Shown in pieces: positions 16,973 to 25,491 of a stretch of 38,864 nt of DNA. The position numbers were made by a program, and so were the translations under genes. Position 1 is the stretch's first letter. Each line of letters opens with the position of its first letter. Below the pieces are notes generated by a model that was not told where the DNA came from, did no database searches, and saw nothing but the letters and a program-made list of their open reading frames with translations. The stretch is taken from the NCBI GenBank assembly GCA_030267065.1, contig JAJDJF010000011.1, forward strand, positions 1-38,864, in the 5' to 3' direction. Source of the DNA: Desulfovibrio sp. OttesenSCG-928-C06 (GTDB taxonomy: Bacteria > Desulfobacterota > Desulfovibrionia > Desulfovibrionales > Desulfovibrionaceae).

Positions 16973-17110
16973 TTAGACCTCTTTATAGATTTATCGCCAT
17001 ATCCGCGGGGCTGTTGCTGTTAAGAACAGCCGTACGGGCGATTCTGCATAAGTATTTGCTGCGGCACATGAGTGCAGCGCGATCAACCTGTTATCGTGAT
17101 ATGAATAAAA

Positions 17111-17139
17111 AAGCGGACCCGTTCTGAATGGGTCCGCTT
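17111..17139 (-). terminator. Intrinsic terminator of flgE
   Basis: A 10-bp perfect stem (17111-17120 with 17130-17139) is followed on the minus strand by a T-rich run, TTTTTTATT counting the last stem bases. It lies 85 bp after the flgE stop. Confidence 0.88.
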
Positions 17140-17224
17140 CAAATAAGTTAATTTTGGTAGCTTGGCAAGAAACTGATATTTTTTGCGAATGTGGCCTTTT
17201 AACCGCCGAAAGCATTAACAATAT

Positions 17225-18730
17225 CTATCTCTTGAGCTCCAGGGCCTTTTGCAGCATGGCGTCTGATGTTGTCACCATCTTGCTGTTCATCTGGAAGCCG
17301 CGCTGGGTGATGATCATCTGGGTGAATTCCCGCGCCATGTCCACGTTTGATTGTTCGATGAAGGTGGAGACCACCCCCCCAAAGTTTTCTTCCGTGGGCA
17401 GACCTTCATCAGCCGGGCCGGATTCCGGTGTAGCTGAGAAGTGGTTGCCGCCTTCGCGCCTCAGGCCTTCTTCGCTGGTAAAGCGGTAAAGGACTATCTG
17501 GTACAGATCCTGGGTTTGGCCGTTGGTGTAGCGGGCGGTGATAACGCCTTCCGAGTTGATGTTCAGGTCGGCTATGCTGCCTTCCGGGTAGCCGTCCTGC
17601 GACTGCTGGCGGCTGTATTGCTTGGTGCCGTTGGCGGTGCTGCTGGTCTTGTCGCGCTCTGTTCCGGTCATGGTTTCATAAAAAGCGCTGGGGTTGCTGG
17701 CACCGGCCTGCGGGCTGGTTATGGCGCTGTTCCAGCCGTTGTTCAGCTTGAGGCCGAAGTCCAGACTGATTTGCTGCGCGCCGCTACCGGCAAAATTTGC
17801 CGTAAAGCTGGGGATGCCGTCCACCAGTTGGGCCTGAGTCCAGGCGGAAAGATCCGAAGGATCGTTGCCGGTGGGCGTAAAGGCCGTCATGCCGGATATC
17901 TTGCCGGTATTGTCAAAGGTGACCGTGCCGGACATGAGCAGGCCCGCTCCGGCTGTTCCGGCTCTGGCCGAGCCATCTTCAGTGGGGTCCATACCCACGG
18001 TAAATTCGTAGACCTTGCTGCCGTTTTCGGTTCCAACGTAATCGTAGCGCACTGTCAGGTTATGCGCATCGCCGTTCTGGTCGTACACCCGGACGGATTC
18101 CGAGTAACCGGCATCACCGGAACCAAGGGGCGGGTTCACTTGCCCATTCCAGTTCTGGATCATGGAGAAGAACGGATTTGCCGAGTCTTCAGAGTTATTC
18201 GCGGTGCCGCCGATGTTGGAGGCCATCTTGAGGTAGCTGGTGGCGCGGGACGGATGTGTGGCAATACCGCTGTCACCAAGGGTATCAAGCTTTACGCCTT
18301 CCACGCCGGACTGTGTTACGCCGTTAACTATCGGGCGGGCCAGCAACTGGTAACCTGTGGGGTCCATCAGGTTGCCCTGATTGTCAAAACGGAAGTTGCC
18401 CGCGCGGGTGTAAAGAACCTCTCCGTCCTTCATGACGCCAAAGAAGCCCTTGCCGTTAATGGCCATGTCCGTGACTGTGCTGCCTGTTTCAAAGCCGCCC
18501 ACTTCCCAGTTGGTGCGTGTGGCGGAAACCCTGACCCCCGCGCCGCGCTGGGATATGTTGGTATTGAAATTTGACCGCGTGTTTATGGTCTGGCTCATCA
18601 GATCCTCGAAAAGCATCGAGGATTGCTTGTAGCCAACGGTGTTGGTGTTTGCCAGGTTGTTGCTGATTGTCTGCAACCCTCTGCTCAAACCGTTCATACC
18701 GGTTGCCGCGGTGTAAAGTGAACCCATCAT
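17225..18730 (-). CDS. flgE: Flagellar hook protein
   Basis: FlgE polymerises into the flagellar hook outside the cell after export by the flagellar type III apparatus. The 501-residue protein has the axial-protein N-terminus LYTAATGMNGLSRGLQTISN followed by NLANTNTVGYK. The C-terminus is SNVDMAREFTQMIITQRGFQ and DAMLQKALELKR. Between them lie typical hook domains, including GFFGVMKDGEVLYTRAGNF and the FETGSTVTDMAINGKG segment. AAGGAG stands 7 bases before the ATG at 18730. It is alone here: no flgD, fliK or other flagellar gene flanks it. A sigma-54-type promoter lies about 110 bp upstream and a terminator downstream, which supports a single-gene flagellar unit. Confidence 0.96.
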   Translation of the reverse strand: MMGSLYTAATGMNGLSRGLQTISNNLANTNTVGYKQSSMLFEDLMSQTINTRSNFNTNISQRGAGVRVSATRTNWEVGGFETGSTVTDMAINGKGFFGVMKDGEVLYTRAGNFRFDNQGNLMDPTGYQLLARPIVNGVTQSGVEGVKLDTLGDSGIATHPSRATSYLKMASNIGGTANNSEDSANPFFSMIQNWNGQVNPPLGSGDAGYSESVRVYDQNGDAHNLTVRYDYVGTENGSKVYEFTVGMDPTEDGSARAGTAGAGLLMSGTVTFDNTGKISGMTAFTPTGNDPSDLSAWTQAQLVDGIPSFTANFAGSGAQQISLDFGLKLNNGWNSAITSPQAGASNPSAFYETMTGTERDKTSSTANGTKQYSRQQSQDGYPEGSIADLNINSEGVITARYTNGQTQDLYQIVLYRFTSEEGLRREGGNHFSATPESGPADEGLPTEENFGGVVSTFIEQSNVDMAREFTQMIITQRGFQMNSKMVTTSDAMLQKALELKR

Positions 18731-18837
18731 TGTAATGCTCCTTGCTGCCGTGCCGTGTTCCAGAGCAATTTGCCTTGAAAAAGTGCAGATGCGTTAAAAT
18801 GGCCCGGCGGGAAAAAAATTCCTCTGCCGGGATAAAA

Positions 18838-18852
18838 GCACGAACCGTGCCA
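18838..18852 (-). promoter_or_regulatory. Sigma-54 promoter for flgE
   Basis: On the minus strand the sequence reads TGGCACG-GTTC-GTGC, giving the invariant GG-N10-GC spacing and a perfect -24 element; the -12 element is GTGC where TTGC is usual. It lies about 108 bp before the flgE ATG. Sigma-54 control is common for middle flagellar genes. Confidence 0.75.
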
Positions 18853-18986
18853 GCGGAGATTTTTGCTGCATGAGGCCGGAACATTTTTTGAGTCGCCAAA
18901 GCGGAGGCATGGCAATGGAGGGTAAAGAAAGCCGCCTGAAATTGGAAAACCAGCCTGAAATAGACACACCGGCTTTGAATAAGCAA

Positions 18987-19009
18987 ACCCCGCCGTGTGA
19001 AGGCGGGGT
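18987..19009 (-). terminator. Terminator of the telA-xpaC-pentapeptide operon
   Basis: An 8-bp GC-rich stem (18987-18994 with 19002-19009) around 7 bases is followed on the minus strand by TTTGCTTATT. It is 35 bp after the stop at 19044. Confidence 0.75.
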
Positions 19010-19043
19010 CCATGCCGGAGCATTATGGTTACGCTGTTGCGCG

Positions 19044-20567
19044 TTAAAAGGCGAAGCTTGAATCGTCCGGCAGCTTGATATTGGGCCAGTCAGGGTTATC
19101 CGTAACCGGGAGCTTGCCGCCGTATAATTCTTTAAGGAAGGGCGCGGTTACGTTTTTGAGCCTGATGTTGCCAAAATCGTGTCTGGAGCCGCTCAGTTTG
19201 ACGCGCGGCAAGGCAACATTCAGCCAGTTGCCGCCTTTTAAGTTGGTATAGCCGATTTGCGCCGATTTTGCGCTGAAGTCTTTAAGGTTGAGCGCGGCGG
19301 TGGGCTCGTGCCCTGAGCTTTCCATGCTCAGGCTTTCAAGGCTCAGGCCGCTGATGTTCACTGTGCCGCTGCTGCCCAGACGCATATGCTCGCCCGAACT
19401 GCCAATTATGTTCAGCTCGCCGTGTTTCTGCACGCTGAATTTTGGCTGATATCTGGCGTTTACAGCGCTTTCCTGCCCGGTCAGCTCGCAATCCGCCAGA
19501 TACATTTTGCCTTTGACTATTTCGGCAGCCATGAGGGAGCTTTTGCGAATCAGGGCCAGACCGGATACGCGCAGGGATTCTTTACCCACAAAGGTGCTGT
19601 TCTCCACCAGAATGGAGCCTGAACCAAGCGATATGGGGCCTTGCGCAAAGGTGCTGCCCAGAATGCGCAGCCGGGAGTTATCGAGCGCGGCGAACTTTGC
19701 GCCGTCAATCACGCTGTTTTCAAGGCGCAGCTTTAGCCCGGCCCCGCTGATTAGCGGCACGGCCTGAGTTCTGAACCGGACTTCCTTGAGGTTGCGCATG
19801 GTAACTTCGCCGTCCACATCATTTATGGGCGCGTCAAGGAAGGAGGTGCCGTCAAAGGTCACCTGATCCAGAGTGCTGTAAAAAATTCCGGGCAGAATCA
19901 TGGCGCGCACGGTTTTGGCTTCGACCATGCGGAAGGAGCCGCCCTTGAAGTTGTTTTTTTTCAGAATGGCGCGGTCCAGACGGGTGTTCTCGAAGATACA
20001 GTTCTCAAAAACGCAGTCGGTAAAGCGGGCCTTGTCCATTTTGACCCGGTGAAAGCGCACGTCTGTAAAGGTTACGCCGCTGGCTGTAAAATCTGGCAGT
20101 TCGCAGTTGATGAAGGTTGCGCCAGTGATGACGGTATTGTTGAAGCTCAGGCCGGGCAGACGCGCGTCGCTGATGGTGGTGTAGAGCAGGCGGGCGCGCG
20201 GGCTTTTGTTGATCTCGCGGCTCCACTGTTCTTCCTGCAACTGGCGGGCGCGGGCGATTGTATCTGCGTCCGGTTCCTTTTTTTCTTCGGTATCGGCGAG
20301 GTTTTTGAACCAGTCCGGGGCTTCGCCATCGGTGGCGGATTTGCCTGGCTCCTGGGATTTTCCGCTGCCAGTTGTCCCTTCCTGCGGTTTGCCGCGCATG
20401 TCGCCTATCCAGCAGCCGAACTGTTCGTCTGGTTTGGGCGTGCCGGAAGAACCAGATTCCGCTGCGGTCAGTTGCCAGAACAGGCCGGGGCGCTCAAAGG
20501 CATAGAAAAATCCCGCCATGCAAAGTAAGGCCACGAACAGGTAGCGTATTTTTTTATCCACAGACAT
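19044..20567 (-). CDS. Exported pentapeptide-repeat protein
   Basis: A 507-residue protein with an N-terminal signal anchor (about 8-24, YLFVALLCMAGFFYAF) that should place the rest in the periplasm. A Gly/Ser/Lys/Glu-rich spacer (about 35-100) and a short helical stretch (RARQLQEEQWSREI) follow. From about 130 to 480 the chain repeats in A(N/D)LxX-like pentapeptide units, for example GATFINCELPDFTASGVTF, KARFTDCVFENCIFENTRLD and RAILKKNNFKGGSFRMV, which fold as a right-handed quadrilateral beta-helix. Pentapeptide proteins usually act as scaffolds or DNA mimics; an exported one argues for a scaffold. It is the last gene after telA and the xpaC-like gene. No enzymatic motif is seen. Confidence 0.82.
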   Translation of the reverse strand: MSVDKKIRYLFVALLCMAGFFYAFERPGLFWQLTAAESGSSGTPKPDEQFGCWIGDMRGKPQEGTTGSGKSQEPGKSATDGEAPDWFKNLADTEEKKEPDADTIARARQLQEEQWSREINKSPRARLLYTTISDARLPGLSFNNTVITGATFINCELPDFTASGVTFTDVRFHRVKMDKARFTDCVFENCIFENTRLDRAILKKNNFKGGSFRMVEAKTVRAMILPGIFYSTLDQVTFDGTSFLDAPINDVDGEVTMRNLKEVRFRTQAVPLISGAGLKLRLENSVIDGAKFAALDNSRLRILGSTFAQGPISLGSGSILVENSTFVGKESLRVSGLALIRKSSLMAAEIVKGKMYLADCELTGQESAVNARYQPKFSVQKHGELNIIGSSGEHMRLGSSGTVNISGLSLESLSMESSGHEPTAALNLKDFSAKSAQIGYTNLKGGNWLNVALPRVKLSGSRHDFGNIRLKNVTAPFLKELYGGKLPVTDNPDWPNIKLPDDSSFAF

Positions 20568-20621
20568 GCTTGTTCCATTTAGTCCAGATGCTGTCTCAAA
20601 ATCCTAATCTAGATACAGCGC

Positions 20622-21866
20622 CTAACGTCCGTCCATTTTCAGGAGCTTGTCCAGTGCGTTAAGATCGGCGGAGAGGCGCATGGTGTCGTTGCGCAGCAGA
20701 TTACCGTGTTCCTCGTGAAAGGCGGTTGCCATGCGTCCGAGCAGGTCAGCGCTTTTGTCCAGCACCGGCTGTATATCCTGATGGCCCCTGTTTTCGGCTC
20801 CCAGCCGGATGTACTCGTCCACCACCTTGTGCACAGAAGGCAGGTAGCGGTTGAGGAAGCGCATGCCCGGCGCGCGGTCGTCCGGGTCGTCGCGCATACA
20901 GGAGATTATGCTGCCGGTGGAAAGAAAGATGGCGTTGAGGTGCTTTTGCATTTCCTGCGGCAGCTTGTCTTTTTTTGCCAGCAGTTGCGCGGCGGAGGAG
21001 CGGTATTCGGAGTATTCGTCCCCGTTACCTGTGCCTGTTACGGCCAGTTTGCCGGATGCGGACTTTTGCCCGGTATAGAGCTGCTCGCCGCTCAGGGCGT
21101 CTTCAAAAATAGTGCCCAGATCTGCAAGTGAGGCCAGAAGATTGGTGGCGTCGCGATCGTTGAACTTTTCTTCCGGCCATTTTAACGCCTGTTCCAGCAC
21201 TGGCGCGGTTTCTTCCAGCATTGGCAGCAGTACTTCGCAGTAACGGCTTTTTTTGAATACGCCCAGCACCAGAAAAGAACCGGCCTGTTTTTCAAGCTGG
21301 CGGAAACGGACGTCAAATTCCTGCGGGTAGGTGGTGACTTTAAGGGCCGGGTCCAGTGCGCGCAGTATTCTGGTTAACTGGCGGCCCAGCAGGGTTTTGT
21401 TCTCGCGCAGGGTGGCGGCGGTGTAGCTGACATAGCCGCAGGCCGTGCAGAAAAGAAAAAACGCCACGGGAAACCTGAAAATATCATGGCTGAGCACATA
21501 TCCGAGCAGCAGATAGGGCAGGGCGGCCCATTCCCAGCGCATCTTGAAGTGCCGGATGGCAGCATGAATCAGCCAGCTTTGGGTTCCTGCCCAGAACAGG
21601 GCCAGCGGGAACGGTGCGCCGCCCCATTGCCAGGTGATCAGTAATTGCCCCACCGATATAACAGCCGGAAATAGATACCTGTTCTGTTTGAGGTTAAACC
21701 CCATCGGCAGAATGCAGATTATGCCGAGGTAAGCGCAAAAGAACTCCGGCGCATCCGCTTTGGTAATAACCAGCGCAGAGATGAACGCAATAACGTGAAA
21801 TGCTATGCGCTTGAAAAAGTTCTTGATTGCTCCGAACACCTGCCCGGCGGTGATGATGTTGCCCAT
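20622..21866 (-). CDS. XpaC-like membrane protein
   Basis: A 414-residue protein with an N-terminal membrane half (about five helices in residues 18-160) and a cytoplasmic helical half. The layout and the segment YVSYTAATLRENKTLLGRQLTRILRAL...RFRQLEKQ resemble XpaC ('5-bromo-4-chloroindolyl phosphate hydrolysis' family). In Bacillus, xpaC is followed by a telA homologue, and here too it sits beside telA, which supports the call. The C-terminal half is helical with conserved-looking charged patches (FNDRDATNLLASL, MRFLNRYLPSVHKVVDEY). Its molecular function is unknown, and despite the family name I see no phosphatase motif. The start at 21866 has only a weak GAGAG upstream. Confidence 0.72.
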   Translation of the reverse strand: MGNIITAGQVFGAIKNFFKRIAFHVIAFISALVITKADAPEFFCAYLGIICILPMGFNLKQNRYLFPAVISVGQLLITWQWGGAPFPLALFWAGTQSWLIHAAIRHFKMRWEWAALPYLLLGYVLSHDIFRFPVAFFLFCTACGYVSYTAATLRENKTLLGRQLTRILRALDPALKVTTYPQEFDVRFRQLEKQAGSFLVLGVFKKSRYCEVLLPMLEETAPVLEQALKWPEEKFNDRDATNLLASLADLGTIFEDALSGEQLYTGQKSASGKLAVTGTGNGDEYSEYRSSAAQLLAKKDKLPQEMQKHLNAIFLSTGSIISCMRDDPDDRAPGMRFLNRYLPSVHKVVDEYIRLGAENRGHQDIQPVLDKSADLLGRMATAFHEEHGNLLRNDTMRLSADLNALDKLLKMDGR

Positions 21867-21904
21867 ATGCTGATAGCTCTCTTAAAGCGTGTTTACGTTG
21901 CTGG

Positions 21905-21950
21905 CGCTCCTGACAGGAGCGGGCAGCCCTTGCAAACAGCAGGACTGCCC
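21905..21950. repeat. Paired hairpins in the telA-xpaC gap
   Basis: CGCTCCTG-A-CAGGAGCG (21905-21921) and GGGCAG/CTGCCC (21921-21926 with 21945-21950) can fold one after the other in the 94-bp spacer. No T-run follows. They may shield or process the message between the two genes rather than end it. Confidence 0.5.
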
Positions 21951-21960
21951 GTGCAAAGTC

Positions 21961-23076
21961 TTATTCTGGCAGTTGCACATTGTCCTGTTCAATCAGTCTG
22001 GCCTGTTCCTTGTCGGCAATATCCACCAGACGTTCGCGCAGGTTGTTTTCCATCTGTCCGAGTTCTTTTTCGGCCTCGCGGCGCTTCTGGCGTCCGGCGG
22101 CGCTGATGGCAAGGCTTTCCTCAATGGTGGAAATGAGCTTGCTGTGAACGTCGCGGATGGTTTCAATGTCCACGATGGAGCGCTCCACCTCGCGGGCAGT
22201 GGCGGTGCTGGCTGATTCGAGCATTTCCGCGTTGCGCTTGAGCAGTTCGTTGGTGGTGTCCGCCACCTTTTTCTGCATGTCCACTGCCTTTTGCTGGCGG
22301 TAGAGCGTTATGGCAAGCACCATCTGGTTTTTCCAGATGGGAATGGTGGTCATGACGCTGGTCTGGATTTTTTCGGCCAGAGTTTGGTTGTTGCCTTGAA
22401 TCATGCGGATTTGCGGCACAGTCTGTACGGTAATGGTGCGCGAAACCTGCAAGTCGTGCAGGCGACGCTCAAAGCGGTTAAGCCGCTCGGCAAAGTCGCG
22501 CACTTCCTGCGCTTTCATGCTGTCGCCGCTGGCTTCTGCCTCGGCTTTCAGGCGCTGCAAATCCTCGTTACGCGCCTGTTCCAGACGCTGTTTGCCGGCT
22601 TCAATATAGACGGTGAGATCCTGATGGTGCGCCTTGTTGCTTTCAAAAAGCTGCTCCAGCAGCTCAATGTCGGTGATGAGCGAGACCATGTTCCTGTCCA
22701 GCTGGGTGGTGATTTCCTCCATCTGGTCGGTGACTTTCTTCATATGCGCCATGTTCTTCTCGATGGAGTTGAACATGGAACCGATGAGCGGGATTTTGCT
22801 CAGGGCGCTGCCCTTGTCGTTGAACTTTTCAATGTCGATGGATTTGACCTGAAGCAGCAGGTCGGTGAGGATTTCTCCTACCGGACCGGCATCCTTGGCG
22901 CGTACCTGATTAAGCAGGTTGTCCGCGAACCCGGCAATGGCATTCATGGTTTTGGCGCCGTAAGATACGGTCAGAGCCGGATCGTTAAAGTCTATGGTAG
23001 CGGCAACTTCCTTGATCTGCTGTTCGGTCTGGGTCGGAAGATTTTCGGCTGCCGTGGCAATGGCGTTATCCTGCAT
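21961..23076 (-). CDS. telA: TelA family protein (toxic-anion resistance)
   Basis: A 371-residue, almost wholly helical cytoplasmic protein of the TelA/YaaN family, linked to tellurite and other envelope stress resistance. Family traits include SALSKIPLIGSMFNSIEKNM, MEEITTQLDRNMVSLITDIELLEQ, VQTVPQIRMIQGNNQTLAEKIQTS, the invariant TTIPIWKNQMVLAITLYRQQ and the C-terminal DTTNELLKRNAEMLESAS. AGGGGG stands before the ATG at 23076. It is the first gene of the module with xpaC-like and the pentapeptide gene, and this pairing is known in Firmicutes. The exact role of TelA proteins is not settled. Confidence 0.93.
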   Translation of the reverse strand: MQDNAIATAAENLPTQTEQQIKEVAATIDFNDPALTVSYGAKTMNAIAGFADNLLNQVRAKDAGPVGEILTDLLLQVKSIDIEKFNDKGSALSKIPLIGSMFNSIEKNMAHMKKVTDQMEEITTQLDRNMVSLITDIELLEQLFESNKAHHQDLTVYIEAGKQRLEQARNEDLQRLKAEAEASGDSMKAQEVRDFAERLNRFERRLHDLQVSRTITVQTVPQIRMIQGNNQTLAEKIQTSVMTTIPIWKNQMVLAITLYRQQKAVDMQKKVADTTNELLKRNAEMLESASTATAREVERSIVDIETIRDVHSKLISTIEESLAISAAGRQKRREAEKELGQMENNLRERLVDIADKEQARLIEQDNVQLPE

Positions 23077-23144
23077 GTTTCCCCCTGATACTGCTTGGGT
23101 GTCGTTTATCTTTGGTTCCGGCCCACGGCTGCGTGGTATCCGGG

Positions 23145-24218
23145 TTATCTTTCGTCGTAATTGCTTTTGAGCCAGTTGCGGTACTCGCCGCTTTGCACCT
23201 CGGCCAGCCAGTCCGTGTTATCCAGATACCAGCGCACTGTCTCTGCCAGCCCGGAGCGGAAGTCGTATTTTGGCGTCCAGTCCAGCTCTTTTTCTATTTT
23301 AGCGCAGTTTATGGCGTAGCGAAAGTCATGCCCCGGTCTGTCCTTTACAAAATTAATCAGCTGTTTGCGGGGGGCTTTTGGGCCGGGTCTGATGCCATCC
23401 AGCAGTTCGCAGATGGTTTCTACCACCTGAAGATTGCTGCGTTCCGAGCGTCCGCCGATGTTGTAGGTTTGCCCAATCCTGCCGCCTTCAAGCACTCTGG
23501 CGATGGCGTCACAGTGGTCTTCCACATGCAGCCAGTCGCGGATGTTCTCGCCCTTGCCGTATACCGGGATTTCCTGCCCGGCCAGAGCCTTGAGTATGAC
23601 CAGCGGAATGAGTTTTTCCGGAAACTGGCGCGGCCCGTAGTTGTTGGAGCAGTTGGTGATCAGCACCGGCAGGCCGTATGTTTCGTAAAAGGCGCGGGCA
23701 AAGTGGTCGCTTGAGGCCTTGCTTGCCGAGTAGGGACTGTTGGGCGCGTAGGGAGTGCTTTCGGTAAAGGCCGGATCATTAGGGCCAAGGCTGCCAAAAA
23801 CCTCGTCAGTGGAGACGTGCAGAAAGCGGAAGTCCTGCGCCTTGGCTGGCTCCAGCGTGCGCCACCACTCCAGAACCGTTCCCAGCAGCACGCAGGTGCC
23901 GGTGACGTTTGTTTCCACAAAGGGTGTGGGGTCGGCAATGGAGCGGTCCACATGGCTTTCTGCCGCAAAGTTGATTACTGCGTCTGGCTGATGCTCGCGC
24001 AGGAGCTTGCCGATCATGGCCGCATCGCCGATATCGCCGTGTGCGAAGTGGTAATCCGGGTTGTTTTCAACTTCGCGCAGGTTTGCGGGGTTGCCGGAAT
24101 AGGTGAGTTTGTCGAGGTTGACGATAGTCGCCCCATCCTGCCGCAGGGCGCGAAGTACGAAGCAGGAACCGATAAAACCGGCCCCGCCGGTTACCAGATA
24201 TAGTTTGCGCTTGCCCAT
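23145..24218 (-). CDS. rmlB: dTDP-glucose 4,6-dehydratase
   Basis: RmlB converts dTDP-glucose to dTDP-4-keto-6-deoxyglucose, the second step towards dTDP-rhamnose and other deoxysugars. The 357-residue SDR protein has the NAD motif TGGAGFIGS near its start, FAAESHVDRSI, the catalytic Thr-Asp-Glu in VSTDEVFG, YSASKASSDH with the YxxxK pair, and TNCSNNYGPRQFPEKLIPL. RDWLHVEDHCDAI and GQTYNIGG close the core. ATG 24218 has AAGG 6 bases upstream; ATG 24224 lies directly against that site and is less likely. It is divergent from rmlA. rmlC and rmlD are not in the window. Confidence 0.96.
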   Translation of the reverse strand: MGKRKLYLVTGGAGFIGSCFVLRALRQDGATIVNLDKLTYSGNPANLREVENNPDYHFAHGDIGDAAMIGKLLREHQPDAVINFAAESHVDRSIADPTPFVETNVTGTCVLLGTVLEWWRTLEPAKAQDFRFLHVSTDEVFGSLGPNDPAFTESTPYAPNSPYSASKASSDHFARAFYETYGLPVLITNCSNNYGPRQFPEKLIPLVILKALAGQEIPVYGKGENIRDWLHVEDHCDAIARVLEGGRIGQTYNIGGRSERSNLQVVETICELLDGIRPGPKAPRKQLINFVKDRPGHDFRYAINCAKIEKELDWTPKYDFRSGLAETVRWYLDNTDWLAEVQSGEYRNWLKSNYDER

Positions 24219-24240
24219 ATGCATCCTTGACTGTAAAATT

Positions 24241-24278
24241 CGCCCTGTGCTTTATGAACTTTATAATCACACAGGGCG
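24241..24278. promoter_or_regulatory. Inverted repeat between rmlB and rmlA with enclosed TATAAT
   Basis: CGCCCTGTG (24241-24249) and CACAGGGCG (24270-24278) are perfect complements 20 bp apart. A perfect TATAAT (24262-24267) lies in the spacer and another at 24287-24292. The dyad is placed to control both divergent genes. No known regulator consensus fits. Confidence 0.5.
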
Positions 24279-24356
24279 ATGAATTATATAATCCACGCTG
24301 CCCGGTAAGTCCAACCATAATGACCCGGCGGCTCCAAACAATAAAGCGGGATTAAT

Positions 24357-25256
24357 ATGCGTGATGTTCAATGGAAGGGTATTGTGCTGGCCGGCGGTTC
24401 CGGCACGCGGCTGCACCCGGTTACGCTTGGTGTAAGCAAACAGCTTGTGCCCATATACGACAAGCCCATGGTCTATTACCCCATTTCCACCCTGCTTTTG
24501 GCAGGCATAACGGATATTGCCCTTATCTCCACCCCTGACGACCTGCCGCTGTTCAAGCGTCTGCTTGGTGACGGCAGCCAGTGGGGATGCCGGTTCACCT
24601 TCATTGAGCAGCCCCGGCCGGAGGGCATTGCCCAGGCCTTTTTGCTGGCAGCGGATTTTATTGGCGACAGCAACGTCTGCCTAGTGCTGGGCGACAACAT
24701 CTTTTTTGGTCACGGGCTGCATCAGGCGCTGGTGCAGGCCATGTCCCGCGCGGACGGCGCCACGGTGTTCGGCTACCATGTAAGCGATCCGGCCCGTTAT
24801 GGCGTGGTGGAGTTTGACGCAAGCGGCAAGGCTATCTCTATTGAGGAAAAGCCGGAGTCTCCCAAGTCGAACTACGCAGTTACCGGGCTTTATTTTTATG
24901 ACAGGCGCGTCACGGAAATTGCGCGTTCCATCAAGCCCTCAGCCCGTGGCGAACTTGAGATTACCGACGTTAACAACATCTATCTGGACCGTGGCGAATT
25001 GCAGGTGGAGCGACTTGGGCGCGGTATTGCATGGCTGGATACCGGCACGCACGATTCCCTGCTTTCCGCCTCGCTGTTCGTGCAGGCGGTGGAGCAGCGT
25101 CAGGGGCTGAAAGTTGCCTGCCCGGAAGAGATTGCCTGGCGGCAGGGCTTTATATCCGATGAGCAGTTGCGCGCTTCTGCCAAATCGCTGATGAAGAACG
25201 GCTACGGCCATTACCTGCTCTCGCTTGTTGATGATGACGGATTTTTCTGGAAGTAG
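24357..25256 (+). CDS. rmlA: Glucose-1-phosphate thymidylyltransferase
   Basis: RmlA makes dTDP-glucose from dTTP and glucose-1-phosphate. The 299-residue protein has the nucleotidyltransferase signature [20 protein letters not shown] followed by [15 protein letters not shown]. It also has the metal-binding [13 protein letters not shown], and [17 protein letters not shown] with [20 protein letters not shown] for the sugar. The C-terminus has the usual allosteric part ([30 protein letters not shown]). The ATG at 24357 follows a GGGA. Its product feeds RmlB coded on the other strand. Confidence 0.96.
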   Translation: MRDVQWKGIVLAGGSGTRLHPVTLGVSKQLVPIYDKPMVYYPISTLLLAGITDIALISTPDDLPLFKRLLGDGSQWGCRFTFIEQPRPEGIAQAFLLAADFIGDSNVCLVLGDNIFFGHGLHQALVQAMSRADGATVFGYHVSDPARYGVVEFDASGKAISIEEKPESPKSNYAVTGLYFYDRRVTEIARSIKPSARGELEITDVNNIYLDRGELQVERLGRGIAWLDTGTHDSLLSASLFVQAVEQRQGLKVACPEEIAWRQGFISDEQLRASAKSLMKNGYGHYLLSLVDDDGFFWK

Positions 25257-25368
25257 CGCCGTATCTGTGCGTAACGCTTGCGCTGTATAATGAGTTATAG
25301 TGCCAGCTTTCAGCTATAGTCTGTTAGCGCCACCGTCGGGATTTGTGCCGACAAAGTGTGCGTGAAAA

Positions 25369-25412
25369 AAAGCTGCCGCCCGGTTGTGTAGAGACAACCG
25401 GGCGGCAGCTTT
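25369..25412. terminator. Bidirectional terminator, rmlA / GGDEF gene
   Basis: Arms 25369-25387 and 25394-25412 are perfect 19-bp complements around GTAGAG. The minus strand gains a seven-T run after the stem; the plus strand has a short TTT. It sits between the convergent genes, 80 bp from the GGDEF stop. Confidence 0.9.
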
Positions 25413-25491
25413 ATGTAGCTATTTGAGACAGGGCGAAGATTGATTTGAGCCTTATGGCCGTCCACGCTCTCCGCCCTGAAGGTAGGCTTGT

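Larger units (their letters stand above)
18731..19043. other. Intergenic region between flgE and the pentapeptide gene
   Basis: These 313 bp hold the flgE leader and sigma-54 promoter and, at 18987-19009, the terminator of the preceding minus-strand gene. I see no additional gene; reading frames present lack ribosome sites. Confidence 0.6.

Noticed and set aside
16973..17110. preQ1 riboswitch before the VUT/YhhQ-family gene
   Set aside because: Only a 7-bp inverted repeat is seen; the conserved preQ1 aptamer sequence is not recognisable.
17441..18574. Long plus-strand reading frame (377 codons) opposite flgE
   Set aside because: It is the mirror of the well-supported flgE gene; no family features or ribosome site.
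20554..20562. Perfect DnaA box as evidence for a replication origin
   Set aside because: It lies in the start of a gene, and I noticed no further boxes or AT-rich unwinding region near it.
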